Both the position numbers and the translations under genes were made by a program. The notes beneath the pieces were generated by a model that was given only the letters and a program-made list of their open reading frames with translations, was not told the origin of the DNA and searched no databases. A stretch of 64,000 nucleotides of DNA from Coix lacryma-jobi var. lacryma-jobi. Taxonomy: Eukaryota; Streptophyta; Magnoliopsida; Poales; Poaceae. This document shows, piece by piece, positions 1-11,198 of this stretch. The stretch lies in the NCBI GenBank assembly GCA_009763385.1, contig CM019831.1:88695845-88759844 (forward strand), given 5' to 3'. Every line of letters begins with the position of its first letter. Within the stretch, counting starts at the first letter, position 1.

Positions 1-1
1 G

Positions 2-142
2 CGAGACCACTATGAGAAGGGTGATATCGACCTTCGCCATGTCGATACTCGTCATCAGTTGGCTGATATTTTCACCAAGCCTTTGGACCAATTGACCTTT
101 GCTAGGTTGAGAGGTGAGCTTGGTGTGTGTTTCCCCTTTTAG
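2..142 (+). CDS. copia element 1: C-terminal end of pol (RNase H tail), partial
   Basis: This is the last 47 codons of a Ty1/copia polyprotein; the rest lies left of the window. The reading frame starts at base 2, ends with TAG at 140-142, and holds the typical RNase H tail with HVDTRHQLADIFTKPL and the terminal GELGVCFPF. The same tail occurs in elements A (ends 57576) and B (ends 49049), so the three belong to one family. The codon before DHYEKGD is CGA here and in B but TGA in A. In the intact family member this part belongs to the RNase H domain that removes the RNA template during reverse transcription. No break is seen in the visible part. Confidence 0.9.
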   Translation, partial: RDHYEKGDIDLRHVDTRHQLADIFTKPLDQLTFARLRGELGVCFPF

Positions 143-1750
143 ATGGGGGAAACATTTTGGTTCTTGTATCATATATTGACCTTTTTGTTTTTCAATTAGG
201 TTCTTCTTGCATCTTTTATGCATTTGATCTTTCATATTTACATTCAAAGCTTCATGTATATAATCCTTAGAATGTGACTATGCTCTGTATAGTGTATGCT
301 CTGATGCTTTATGTTGATGCGTGTAGCTTATGCTCCTTCTGATCACTGATACATGCTATGAGCTGAGCTATTTTAAAATGGTGAACTTGTTTAATGAACT
401 TAAAACCTAAAAATGTTCACCATCGAGATGTGCAACTAGCATGTGTAGAATATGTTGAAATCACACTTGTGCTTTTCATATATGCTAGGTTGCTATGTCT
501 CTAGTTCTGAGTTGATCACTTGCTTGGTCTGTTCATATATTGTCTTTAATTTGAACCAAGTTAAGTGAATTCGAAAGATCGAGATGGGATTGCTTGTCAA
601 CACATCACAGTTTCGAGACTGTTTCTCATTGCACTGTGAGTTAAACTTGAGCTGTGTAGTGTATGACCGAAATTGTTGCTTTAAGCTTCTGATTGCTTCT
701 GCATAGGCTTCGCACAGTTGAAAAGTTAGGCAAGACAAGCTTTCAACCTCTTGCAATCACATGCTGAAATGTGAACTTGTGTAATTTAACCGCTGCAACT
801 CCGATAAAATCTGGATACACAAGTCTATGCTTCATTCTATAGCATGTTGATTGAACCTTTCTAGGGGTAGTTCACCTTGTATACATGTTTAGCACTTGTT
901 TGACTTCCTGTCTATACTTGTCTAGTGCTATTCTGATGGTGAATCCTTTTGGCTACAATTGCTCAATTTGCTCATATGTTCATATTTCATATTTGGTGAT
1001 CCGTTTGAGCCTTTGCTAGCATGTGTGCTTCAGTTGCGTCATTAGAGTTATACTGTGTAGAGCATCTTTGCATTCTCTTGACTATATTCCTGAAGCTGCT
1101 AACTTGCATTTTGACTCATATGCATTTTTGGAAGGAGGAGTAATTCTCAGATTGGCACTTTTGATGGTGCATTTTCTAAGGGGGAGAATCTTGATGGAGC
1201 ATTTTTCCTTGATGGTGCATTTTCAACTAAGGGGGAGAATTTGCAAATCATATGCTTCCTCGAGTTCAACTAAGGGGGAGTGTTTTAGTTGTGTGCACTA
1301 TTCGAGGGGGAGTTTGATCGTAAGGTTTTGGTATTGAGCTTTCTCTGCTAGTTGTGTTGAGCCTTTGTGCCTCTGTCTTGAGGGACAAGCATTTGCTTCG
1401 ATTTTCCAATTGGTATCTGCTAGCGGTGTTGAGCCCGTTCTGCCTCTTCTTGAGGGCTAGCTCTATTTTGCTTGATGTTTAGTTGATTTTCCGATTGGTG
1501 TCAAGTTCTTCTGCTAGCGGTGTTGAGCTTGTTCTACCTCTTCTTGAGGGCTAGTTTTGCTTTGCTTGGTTGCGTCGAGCCGTTGCCCATGTCTTTGGGA
1601 ACCAAGTTATTTTGCTCTTTCCACTTGACCTTCTTTGGCTTTGATATGCTTTTAGGTCATTTGGTCGAGTTCTCTCTCCTTCTTCCTTCTTTCTTCTATT
1701 TCATTATGATTTGTGTTGGTAGTTGACAATGCACTCATCAAGGGGGAGAT
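143..1750 (+). other. element 1 post-pol region with multiple polypurine tracts
   Basis: About 1.6 kb between the pol stop and the 3' LTR, with no ORF I can assign. It matches the same region of B (49050-50733) and A (57577-59202). Purine tracts of the form AAGGGGGAG occur near 1178, 1229, 1272, 1305 and next to the LTR at 1740-1748. Multiple polypurine tracts here are a published hallmark of Sireviruses. Stem-loop modules with CTAG arms surround the words GTGTTGAGCC and CTTGAGGG near 1350, 1420 and 1510. Some Sireviruses carry an env-like ORF here; I see none. Confidence 0.8.
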
Positions 1751-2139
1751 TGCGGATACATGGGTGTATGCCGGGTCTCTGAGTGATGAGTGATTGTCAA
1801 CTGGGATAATGCGCATGTTCTTTGGCTTGTGTTGTGCAGGTGTTAAGCACGGATACAGTGATCAGAGGCAAGGTGAAGGTCAAGTAGAGACGTGCGGTGC
1901 CGAGGGACCGAGAGTGGCGAAGGGCGGACGTGAGGCTTGGACTGAGGGACCCGTGGCCTGAGGATCAGCTGTGGTGGTTGGCAGCCTGGGACAGTGACGA
2001 GCGGAGATTTGCGGACACGGTGTTGCTTGGGTCGAGGACCTGGGGACACGTGTCGGTGGACGGGGTGCACAGGCGGTGCATCCCCTCTACGGCTCGGTTT
2101 GGTGGTTGAGCCACAGAAAAACCACCGGGTGGACGGTTT

Positions 2140-2412
2140 CCAGGTTTGGGCCTCAAAACCTAGGCGCTGATGGTTTCCGAGTTTGGGCCACAAAACTCGG
2201 GCTGAGGACGGTTTCCAGGTTTGGGCCTCAAAACCTGGGCGCTGGCGGGTCTCTGAGTTTGGGCCACAAAACTCAGGCGATGGACGTCGGGTTTCCCGGT
2301 TTCGGCCACAAAACCAGGGGATGGACTAGAAGGCTGGTTACCCGGTTTGGGCCTCAAAACCGGGGGTTGGCTGTGAAGGCTGGTTTCCCGGTTTGGGCCA
2401 CAAAACCGGGGG
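2140..2412. repeat. U3 palindrome array in element 1 LTR (7 units)
   Basis: Seven units share the core GTTTGGGCC(T/A)CAAAAC, itself near-palindromic, flanked by arms that pair: CCAGG/CCTGG, CCGAG/CTCGG, CTGAG/CTCAG and CCCGG/CCGGG. When the left arm changes, the right arm usually changes with it. A few units are broken (for example CCTAGG in the first). The array lies upstream of the presumed TATA box, so in U3. Confidence 0.85.
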
Positions 2413-3196
2413 CGATCTCCAGGAAAAGGACAAGCAGAGCGGTGGCGGCACGTGGCGGCAATCGGTGAGGTTGCGTCGAGGCAACGCTACCAGTTGTGTG
2501 GGCGTGGCTGTCAGATCCACCTACCATCGAGTTGGTCTGGAATAACCCTAGGGTTTAGCTGGCTCGCTCTGTAATTAGAGAGGGGTAGAGTAGGAAATAG
2601 AATTAGGATAAGTAGAGGGAGACACCCTCCTCCCTATCCATCTCAGTTATTTGCTCTTTTGTTTCTAGGTTTTCCTGCTCTCCCACTCCTCTGCTGTAGC
2701 GAACCTGAGATCCACAGAGAAGAGAACAATACCTCTGTGTCCGTGATATTTTGAGGAAGTGAGACCGTAATCTCACTGTTGTAGCGTGTGGTAGCCACAT
2801 GGTTGCAAATTCGTGGTTGTGATTCGCGTTTTGTTTGAGTTCTTTGCGGATTGCTTTTCTCCACGTTTTTCCCGTCGATCGATCTCTTTGTTTGTTGCGT
2901 CTCTTGCAATTCCGTTTGAACAGAGATGTTCTAGATCATGAGGCACTTCTTTCCACCGAAGGAATTCTCCTCTAACCTCATGACCTAGTAGATCGATCGA
3001 TTTTTGGTTCGGGCCAAGTTTTTCTCCCTTCCCCCGAATTTCTTCAATTCATCGATTTGGAGATAGGTTCGAGCCATGATCTCTTAGAGATAGCTCACTA
3101 TCCTCCTTGTGACTCCTCTCACCAACTTTGATCCCTAGAGGATTCGTTTTGGGTGAGATCAAGTCAAATCGGTGAACGAACAGTGAAATATCGAGG

Positions 3197-3482
3197 TGAC
3201 CGGACGCACGGCCACAGATGGACCGGACGCTCGCCAGTGAGTCCGGTCATTGAATGTGTTAGCTGTTCACTTCTTCGATTCGACCGGACGCTGATTTTCC
3301 AAACAACTGGACGCATCACAGGCACTGTTCACTGGTTCTGTTTGATCTGACCGGAGCCACATCTGCTGACCGGACGCACTGCTCCTCAGAGTCCGGTCCA
3401 ACTCAGAGAGGTTTCATTTTGGATTTTGCTCGACCGGACGTGTCCGGTGACTACTGACCGGATGCACCAGTGAGTACGGTCA
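3197..3482. repeat. GACCGGAC/GTCCGGTC array in element 1 LTR leader part
   Basis: About ten copies of GACCGGACGC or its inverse GTCCGGTC lie within 290 bp, downstream of the TATA-like site, so probably in the transcribed R/U5 leader. Homologous arrays lie in A (39477-39757, 60596-60878) and B (42487-42785, 52169-52467). Direct and inverted copies alternate and could fold on each other in RNA. Confidence 0.75.
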
Positions 3483-3751
3483 GAGCTGTCTCGTGCTGTT
3501 TCGTCCGTGGTTCGTTCGTTCGTTGACATTTTTTATTCTCGTATTTTGCGTTGGATCTCTAGGGTTGTATAGTGTCCCGCTGTGCTTCTCGGAGGCATCC
3601 ACCCTACATCTAGGGTCATGGACACTTGCAAGCTCTAGGTCTGCTCTTGGTGTGATTCTTGGGACAGTGGTTACAAAGTTTCCGAAAGGAAAATTTGAAG
3701 CTCCCATTCACCCCCCTCTGGTCGCTTTCTGATTGCACTTTCGGTCCTTCA

Positions 3752-4763
3752 CATCCAGGGTCGTCGTAGTCGACATGGGTGTTGGAAGAGGCTTGGCCTC
3801 ACCCATATCGAACTTCTTCAGGATGTCCTTGGTATACTTACCCTGGTGCACAAATGTCCCCTCCTGGGATTGCTTGATTTGCAACCCGAGGAAAAACGTC
3901 AACTCGCCCATCATGCTCATCTCAAATTCCCTGCTCATTGTATCTGCAAACTTGGCAACCAAAGCATGAGAAAAACCACCAAAGATGATATCATCTACGT
4001 AAATTTGAACCAACAAAGTGTCATTGCCTTGCTTGAGGAGAAAAAGCGTTTTATCCACACATCCCATTTTAAAACCCTTAGCAAGCAAAAATGTTTTCAA
4101 CCTATCATACCAGGCTCTAGGGGCTTGTTTCAAACCATATAAAACTTTGTGAAGTTTAAAAACATGGTTTGGAAACTTGGGATTTTCGAAACCGGGGGGT
4201 TGTTTCACATACACCTATTCTTCTATGTAGCTGTTTAAGAAGGCACTCTTGACATCCATTTGAAAAAGTTTAAACCCTTTGCATGCAGCAAAAGCCAAGA
4301 CTATCCTAATTGCCTCCAAACGAGCTATAGGAGCAAAAGTCTCCTCATAGTCTATCCCTTCCTTCTGACTATACCCTTGGGCTACAAGTCTGGCCTTGTT
4401 TCTCACAACATGGCCATCCTCTCCTTGTTTGTTTTTGAAAACCCATTTTGTACCAATAGGTTGACACTCAGGAGGAAGAGGAACCAAAACCCAAACCCGA
4501 TTTCTCTCAAAATTTTCTAACTCCTCATGCATGGCATTGACCCAATCAGGATCAGATAAAGCATGTCCAACATCTCGGGGATCAAAATCAGCAACAAATG
4601 CAGAATGAGCAAAGTGAGAGATTTGTTGTGACCTTGACCGAGTGACACGTTCATCGATGCTACCGATCATCTGTTGAGGCGGGTGTTGGCGTTGAATGTG
4701 TCGTGGCGCCTCCCGAGCTGAAGAAATCTCCCCCTCAACAGCAGCTGGTGCCTCCTCGGGTCC
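3752..4763 (-). pseudogene. element 2 pol fragment: reverse transcriptase
   Basis: Read on the minus strand, this begins in the acidic and proline-rich linker (AVEGEISS), passes HIQRQHPPQQMIG and the RT N-terminus (WVFKNKQGE), and reaches the active-site region IYVDDIIFGG and the stretch up to PTPMSTTTTLD, where element 1 interrupts it. The two catalytic aspartates are present. A TAG stop lies at 4215-4217, between SYIEE and VYVKQPPGF, so the fragment could not give a full enzyme. On the other side the sequence ends at GGTCC (4759-4763), the left target duplication of the Tat element. In a live element this enzyme copies the RNA to DNA in the virus-like particle. Confidence 0.9.
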
Positions 4764-5492
4764 TGTCAGAGCGGTAACCCGGACGTGAGCTACCTGTTTT
4801 CGCCCGGCAGAGTTTTCGTCACTTAACCGAAAGCCACAAAGCCACAAAGGCGAAATCCACCGGCAGGCAGCTCCGCGGGTCCGCCTTTCGCGCGAATATG
4901 CCCGGTGCGGAGGGCACGAGTCGCCTGAAGGCGGGCTCGCGTATCTTTCGCGCGAATATGAGAGATCCGTCAGGCGAGCTAGCTGGAAGGAGACCTCGAA
5001 GGGCTCGCTTTCGCGCGAAAGCACGGCGAGCCTCAGAGCGCTCACACCAGTTGGGTTTTCGTGCGAAAACCAGACGCTGACGGCATGCTTTCGTTTCCTC
5101 CTTTCGGCCGTGGCCGCGCGTTTTCTTCTCGCAGGGTTCTTCGGCTGACGACACGGAGGGGACCCATAGGTCAGAAGGAAAGGCGCGTGGGCTACTTTGC
5201 TCCCGCGCGTAATTACGGTGGTACCCTTCGGGCCCAGGAAGCCAGAGGAGCCGCAAGGTAGGCTAGGAGAGGGCCTTTTTGTAATTGTAGCAGAGTGGTT
5301 GGAAGGGCATCTTTGTATTTTCAAACGGTTTGAGATTAATATAAAAGGCTCCCGGCTCCCTACGGACGGGGGGGGGGGAGATCACTGTTCACTTCAACTA
5401 TTTCCTTACTTTCCCGTTCGTTTTCCGCTTTCGCTCTGAGCTTTCGTTCGTGCGACAACCCGCTGTTTCGGGGCCTCGGACCCGAAACAACA
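4764..5492 (+). repeat. 5' LTR of Tat element (729 bp)
   Basis: Bounded by TG...CA, equal in length to the 3' copy at 17761-18489. It holds a TATA box at 5340-5347, a G-run at 5369-5378, and several copies of the CG-rich word TTTCGCGCGAA. The long minus-strand open frame that crosses from this LTR into element 2 is a chance chimera and not a gene. Confidence 0.93.
5340..5347 (+). promoter_or_regulatory. TATA box of Tat 5' LTR
   Basis: TATAAAAG lies in the last quarter of the LTR, the expected place for the retroelement promoter. The 3' LTR copy has decayed to TATAATAC at the same place. No experimental start site is known to me. Confidence 0.6.
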
Positions 5493-5493
5493 T

Positions 5494-5508
5494 TGGCGCC
5501 CACTGTGG
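5494..5508 (+). other. tRNA primer binding site of Tat element
   Basis: TGGCGCCCACTGTGG begins one base after the end of the 5' LTR, where minus-strand DNA synthesis would be primed. The sequence is of the TGGCGCCCAC type common in plant gypsy elements. I do not assign the tRNA with certainty. Confidence 0.8.
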
Positions 5509-5526
5509 TTGTCGCCCGAGCTTACC

Positions 5527-7432
5527 ATGCCACCAAGGAAAGCGTCGAAGACGGTCGACAATCTGGAGACAATCGCCACGAAGAAGGATGCTTTCGGCAC
5601 CATCGCGGCTTCAGTTCCAACCAGCCAAGTTCCACCAAGCACAGCCGCAAAATCGCCGCCGGGAGCAACCAGCTTTCGGCGGCGCTCTATCGATAGAAAC
5701 TCAGCCACCGCCGGGAGCAGCCACGAGTCAGAACGTGCAACCCCAGGATCAGCGGACATTCGGTAGAGATGGCACGCCGGAAGGACACGCCAAAGACGAG
5801 CTCGCCGAAGAGGATGACGACGATGCTGAAATCACGAGACACGCCCAAGCAATCAAGACGTTGGCGCAGCAGCAAGAGGAAATCGAAAAGCTGTTGTTGC
5901 AACGAGACCAGCTGCAACAGCAACTAGCAGCGAAAGCAAGAGAGGACGAGACTCGCAACTCCATTCGGTGAGCTGAGGCGCAGAAAAGGCAACTCGAGAG
6001 GGAAATTCAGGAGCTACAAAGGGCCGGGGCGGACCCAAACCCGATAGCCCAAGAAAATGTATTCATACCAAGGCGAGAGCAACCGCCAGCTTTCGGCAAC
6101 GCCATCGATGGAACCTCTCCACTCTCGAGGGAGTTGCAAGCCCATCCGTGGCCACTCAATTACAAGCCGCGCATTCCGACTTTCGACGGTAAAGCGAACC
6201 CGCGCAAGTTCTTGGCAAGCTACGAGACAGCTGTTTTTTTGGCTGGCGGAGACAACCAGGCTCTAGCGAAATCCCTCATCCTGGCAGTCGAAGACGTGGC
6301 TCACGATTGGTACACCACCCTCAAGCCATTGTCAATCTATTCGTGGGCCCAGTTGAAGGCTGAATTGCTTGACACTTTCCAAGGATTCCAGCCAGATGTC
6401 AAGACCACATGGGACCTCATGAAGTGCACCCAGCAAGACGACAAACCCCTTTCCGAGTACCTCAAATGTTTCATCCAGCTGAAAGCTCAAGCTCCGAATG
6501 TGCCGGAAGCCGCGGTGATCGCAGCAGCCATCGAAGGCTTAGGGACTGGGCAGTGCGCCGCTCACTTATCCAGAGAGCCGCCGAAAGATGTCAAGGAGTT
6601 GTTCGATGTAATGAATGCGTATGCGAGGTCGGATGACGACTTTCGGCGACGCAATGCCGCCCGCCTGGTGCAGAGGCAAGCGATGAAAGCAAGTCGACCA
6701 CCGCCCGTGCCGAATCAAAGGATGGTCAGGCCCTTTCGGTCAATCAACAGTTTGCAGGAAGACCCAGCGCAATCGGCGGCAGGCATGGAGAGGCCTGACG
6801 TGGCCGACTTTCAGCCCCAAAGAGGGTTCGATCAACCCTTCCGCGGAGGACGCAGTGGAAGGACAGGACGCGGCGGCCGAGAAGGCAGAGGCCGCGAAAG
6901 AGGAGCCAGACCCCCGTATTGTGTCATTTGCGACGGCAATTTTGGCCACACCACCCGGGATTGCAAATACAGCAAGATGGAGAAAGAGCTAAAAGACAAG
7001 GACCAAGCCTCAGCTTCCGGCGAAAGCTCCAAGCACGTTTTTCATAATTCGCAAGACCTGGCAACAGGAGCAGTAGCATGCAGCAACTATGCAAGCACGC
7101 CTATGCATCCCCCGTAGTACATGCCTCCCCAAAATTTGCATTGGTACAATCTGGCATATCAGGGTTACCAGCTTTCGGTCTTCGCGCCACAGTCGGTGGC
7201 AGTTTCATCGCCTATGCACTATCAGCGTCAGCCAACACCGCCACCTACGCTTGCGGCTCAAACCCAACCTCAGGGGCAGCAAGCACAGCCTGGTTATCAG
7301 CAGGGGCAGGAAATGGAAAATGAGAATAGCGCAATCAACAACATCCTCCCGTCAAGAGGCCACATTTTCGCCATCACGGGCGGATCCAACTTGGAGCATG
7401 AAAGCCAAAGGGCGAGAAAGGACTGTCACTGA
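5527..7432 (+). pseudogene. Tat gag, broken
   Basis: Gag would form the particle and bind the RNA. The likely start is the ATG at 5527 (MPPRKASKTV). A frameshift between about 5540 and 5700 moves to the frame that carries a glutamine-rich coiled coil (QAIKTLAQQQEEIEKLLLQ), then TGA at 5969-5971, then the conserved capsid part (PRIPTFDGKANPRKFLASYE, DTFQGFQPDVKTTWDLMKCT). A cysteine-histidine knuckle CVICDGNFGHTTRDC follows; its spacing is CX2CX5HX4C, one residue longer than usual. TAG at 7115 and TGA at 7430 interrupt the stretch leading to protease. The frame stays the same across the last two stops, so these are point changes and not indels. Confidence 0.88.
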
Positions 7433-10400
7433 AGAGTCCAGACGGTATCACCAAGGCTTCCACTGAACAGGCCAGCTTGGTCATTAGCGCCGATATGCTT
7501 CGACGAGTCAGATTTCAAAGTCCGCGATTACCCGCATTGTGACGCTTTCGTCGCCACAGCCAATGTGGCCGGTTTCACCCTGCATAACATTCTGATTGAC
7601 ACCGGAAGCTCAGCAGACATATTATTCGTCAAAGCTTTTGAGGCGATGGGATTTGACAGGCGCAGTTTGGACCCCGCCGGTAATTCACTATACGGGTTCG
7701 GAGGAAGAAAAATTGACGCTATCAGCAAAAAGCAAATCCCTGTATCTTTCGCCGAAGGGGAAAGAGTCCGCACCGAAATGCTGACGTTCGACATAGTAAA
7801 TATGGATTATCCCTATACCGCCATCTTCGGCAGAGGTTTCACCAACAACTTTAACGTCGTCATCAAGCAAATCTACCTGTGCATGAAAATGCTATCCCCT
7901 TTCGGCATTATCACTGTACATGGAGATCAGCAAGCCTCTAGAAGAATTGAGGGAAAACCAACCCCAGGCTACAGCCTTATCAATGAGGTGGCGAATAAAG
8001 ACGAGATGCAAATAACCACCAAAGAGCACGCTATCGTCAGCTCGTCAGAATGAAAGGCTGGGGCAGCCGAAGAAACAGTAAGGATTCCAATCGCGGCCTC
8101 CAGGCCCGAAAGAACTATGCACATTGGGTGAAGCATGCCGGAAGAAGAAAGAAACGCTCTGGCATCTTTCCTGGCGAACAACGATGACATTTTCGGTTGG
8201 TCAGTAAATGACTTGCAAGGCGTTAGCAGGGATCTCGCCCAACACAGTTTGAACGTCGCAAGCAGCGCTAAGCCCAGAAAGTAAAAACTGAGAAAGATGT
8301 CAAACGAAAGAGCAGACGCGGCGAAAGCCAAAGTGCAAAGATTACTCGATGCGGGAGTAATCCGACCAGTCCAGTACCCCGAATGACTGGCGAACGTTGT
8401 CTTGATGAAAAAGAAGAATGGAAAGTGGTGAATGTGCATCGATTTCACCGACCTCAACAAATGCTGCCCGAAGGATCCGTATCCTTTGCCTCGTATCGAC
8501 AAGCTCGTCGACATCGCATCCGGTTGTGAAATAATGAGTTTGCTAGATTGTTTTTCAGGTTATCACCAGATATGGCTCCATCCCGACGATGAGGAGAAAA
8601 CCAGCTTCATCACCCCAACAGGCACATATTGCTATCGGCGGATGCCGGAAGGGCTGCGGAATGCAGGCCCTATATTCTCGCGGATGACTGACAAGGTGTT
8701 CGAAAGCCAGAAGCAAAAGAAAAACATGTTGGCTTACGTTGACGATATAGTGGTCTAGAGCGACAAACAGGAAGATCATCAAGCAGACTTACTCGAGACT
8801 TTCGGCAATCTTCGAAAAAGTGGTTTGAAGCTCAACCCTGACAAGTGCATTTTCGGCATCAAAAAAGGCAAGCTTCTCGGTTGCCTGGTATCGGCAAGAG
8901 GAATTGAAGCCAATCCTGACAAGATAGCGGCAATCGTCAACATGCAGCCGCCCTCAAGCCGAAAGCAAGTGCAAAAGTTGACAGGAAGGCTGGCATCTTT
9001 GAACAGATTTATCGCAAGGTCCGCCGAAAAAGGGCTACCATTCTTCAAAACTTTGCGCAGCTCCGATCCTTTCGATTGGGGAGAAGAGCAGCGGTAGGCT
9101 TTCCAGCAGCTTAAGGAGTACCTAACAAAGCTAACCACGCTATCTAAACCATCGTCGGAAGCGACACTTTTGTTGTATCTCACAGCATCTCACACCACTG
9201 TAAGCGCAGTATTGGTGGAAGAGAAGGAGCACGAAAACAAGATGATGCAGCTCCCGATCTACTTCGTCTGTGAGGCCTTGTCGGGAGCAAAACTGAACTA
9301 TTCAGAGCTAGAGAAGATAGCATATACGGTGGTAATGGCTTCCAAGAAGCTAAAGCACTACTTTCAATCTCACCACATCATAGTCCTATCGGCTCAGCCA
9401 TTGGAAGCCCTGTTCCGCAACAACGAAGCTATCGGCCGAATTGGCAAGTGGGCGGCGGAGCTAAATGAATATTTGATCGACTTCCAACATCGATCCGCAA
9501 TCAAGTCCCAAGCGTTGGCAGATTTCATAGTAGACTGGACTCCAGCGGCTTTCGACACAACTCTCGAGTTCGAGGAGCCCGTATGGACCATAAATTGTGA
9601 TGGCGCCTGGGGAATGGCTGGAGCCGGAATCTGAAGCCGTGCTGCTGGGATTACGAAAGCTCCGAGCAATCGGAGCGACAAGATGCATAGTCAAGTCAGA
9701 TTCCCATGTCGTTGTTGGTCACGCCGAAAAGGATTTCACAGCTGGAGAACCAGAGTTAGCCAAGTATCTGGCAGCAATTAGAAGAATGGAGAAGTATTTC
9801 GCTGGTTTCACCTTACGTGACATTCCAAGAGCCGATAACACAGAGGCAGATGAACTAGCCAAAGCCGCAGCACAAAATCTACCATTGCCACCAGACGTGT
9901 TCTATCAAGTCCTTTCGGCCAAAGCAGTGAAAGAAGAGGAAGATCATCCAAGTTCGGTACATGCTATCGTCAGTGATGACTGGAGGTCGCAGATATTCCC
10001 TTATCTAGCTGGGACATACGAGATGGAGTCTAGGAAAGATGCTGAAAGGATGGCCAGCGGAGCGAAAGGTTACGCAATCATTGGAGAGCAGTTGATCAAA
10101 AATGGGATAACAACTCCTCTTCTTAAATGCATAATCAAACGCGAAGGCATTCAGCTACTCGAAGAAATGCACGCCGGAATGTGCAGAGCGCACAGAGGGC
10201 CTCACGAAATAGCACACAAAGCAATGAGGCAGGGATTCTATTGGCCTTCCGCCGCATCAGACGCCAGAGAGCTGGTCAAATGTTGCAAAGGTTGTCAGAT
10301 GTTCGCCAAAAACCAGAAAGCCCCAGCAAATGAAACCACGCCGATAGTACCGACCTGGCCCTTGCAGAGATGGGGCATCGACATAGTCGGCCCGCTACCA

Positions 10401-11198
10401 GCAGCTCCGGGCAATCTGTGTTTCGCAGCAGTTACCCTCGAGTATTTCACCAAGTGGGTGGAAGCGAAGGCCCTCGCTAGCATAACTTCCACCTCCTTAA
10501 CCAAATTCGTCTGGCAGAGAATAATCTGTCGTTTCGGTGTTCCGTCATTCATCGCTTGCGACAATGGGAAGCAATTCGATTGCGCAGAATTCAGGAGTTT
10601 CTGTGATGAACTCAGCATAAAGCTTAGTTTCACCACAGTAAATTACCCACAAGCAAACAGGGCTGTTGAGAGAGCGAATGGCCTAATCTTCTCGGCAATT
10701 TCAAAAACTCTGTACGACTCGCCGAAAGGCAAGTGGGCCAACACCCTAACAACGGCTGTATGGGGACACAACATCTCACGGTTCAGAGCTACCGGCTTCA
10801 CCTCGTTCAGGTTACTTTACGGCGAGGAAGCAGTCACCCTGGAAGAGGTAAAGCTGGGTTCCTTCCGAACCAAAATGGCCCCAACTACTCAAGAGCAAAG
10901 ACACCTCGAACTCGACACTATCGAAGAAATAAGATTGCAAGCTGTAGATAATCTCGAGAAGTACCATGCCAAAACGAAGCATCACAGGGACAAGACGATA
11001 GTCCGAAAGGATATCAAGCCTGGAGACATGGTCACCATTCGGCAGCCAGACAAGCAAGGTAAGCTGCAGTCGCAATGGCAAGGCCCCTTCATCGTGGCAA
11101 GCATGGCAGCACCCAGTGTATTCCGGTTGTTGGATGACAAGGGCGAAGCATCAGCCCACACATGGAACGCGAGCAATCTGCGCCGCTTCTACCCGTAA
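7433..11198 (+). pseudogene. Tat pol: protease, RT, RNase H, second RNase H, integrase
   Basis: Order of domains: aspartic protease (ILIDTGSSADILF, near 7592), RT (MCIDFTDLNKCCPKDPYPLP from 8432; active site YVDDIVV near 8740), Ty3-type RNase H (9170-9530), a second, archaeal-type RNase H (INCDGAWG, then AVLLGLRKLRAIGATRC and DNTEADELAKAAA), and integrase with an H-H-C-C finger (MHAGMCRAH ... CCKGCQ) and D-D-E core (WGIDIVGPL, ACDNGKQF, NRAVERANG). In-frame stops occur at 8051, 8129, 8282, 8384, 8429, 8756 and 9095. About 100 bp is missing from the second RNase H near 9632, which also changes frame. From there to TAA at 11198 the integrase part is fully open. Confidence 0.9.

Larger units (their letters stand above)
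1751..3751 (+). repeat. 3' LTR of copia element 1 (2001 bp)
   Basis: The LTR starts TGCGGATACATGGG right after the polypurine tract and ends GGTCCTTCA, matching the ends of the B LTRs (41052-43053 and 50734-52735). To the right the sequence changes abruptly to minus-strand reverse transcriptase of element 2, so 3752-3756 (CATCC) should be the right copy of the target duplication; the left copy is outside the window. The LTR holds a palindrome array (2140-2412), a degraded TATA-like stretch near 2607, and a GACCGGAC/GTCCGGTC array (3197-3482). Short ORFs inside it are shadows of the repeats. Confidence 0.9.

Noticed and set aside
1023..1337. Env-like ORF in the post-pol region (also 58399-58827 and 50342-50776)
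   Set aside because: Short, not conserved between the three copies, no signal or membrane pattern; overlaps polypurine tracts and hairpins.
2140..2412. CRISPR-like array of palindromic units
   Set aside because: Units are near-adjacent, without equal-length unique spacers, in a plant LTR; there are no cas genes.
4215..5324. Minus-strand open frame of 369 codons
   Set aside because: It crosses from the Tat 5' LTR into element 2 RT; only the RT end is real. The LTR part is a chance frame, repeated at 17797-18321.
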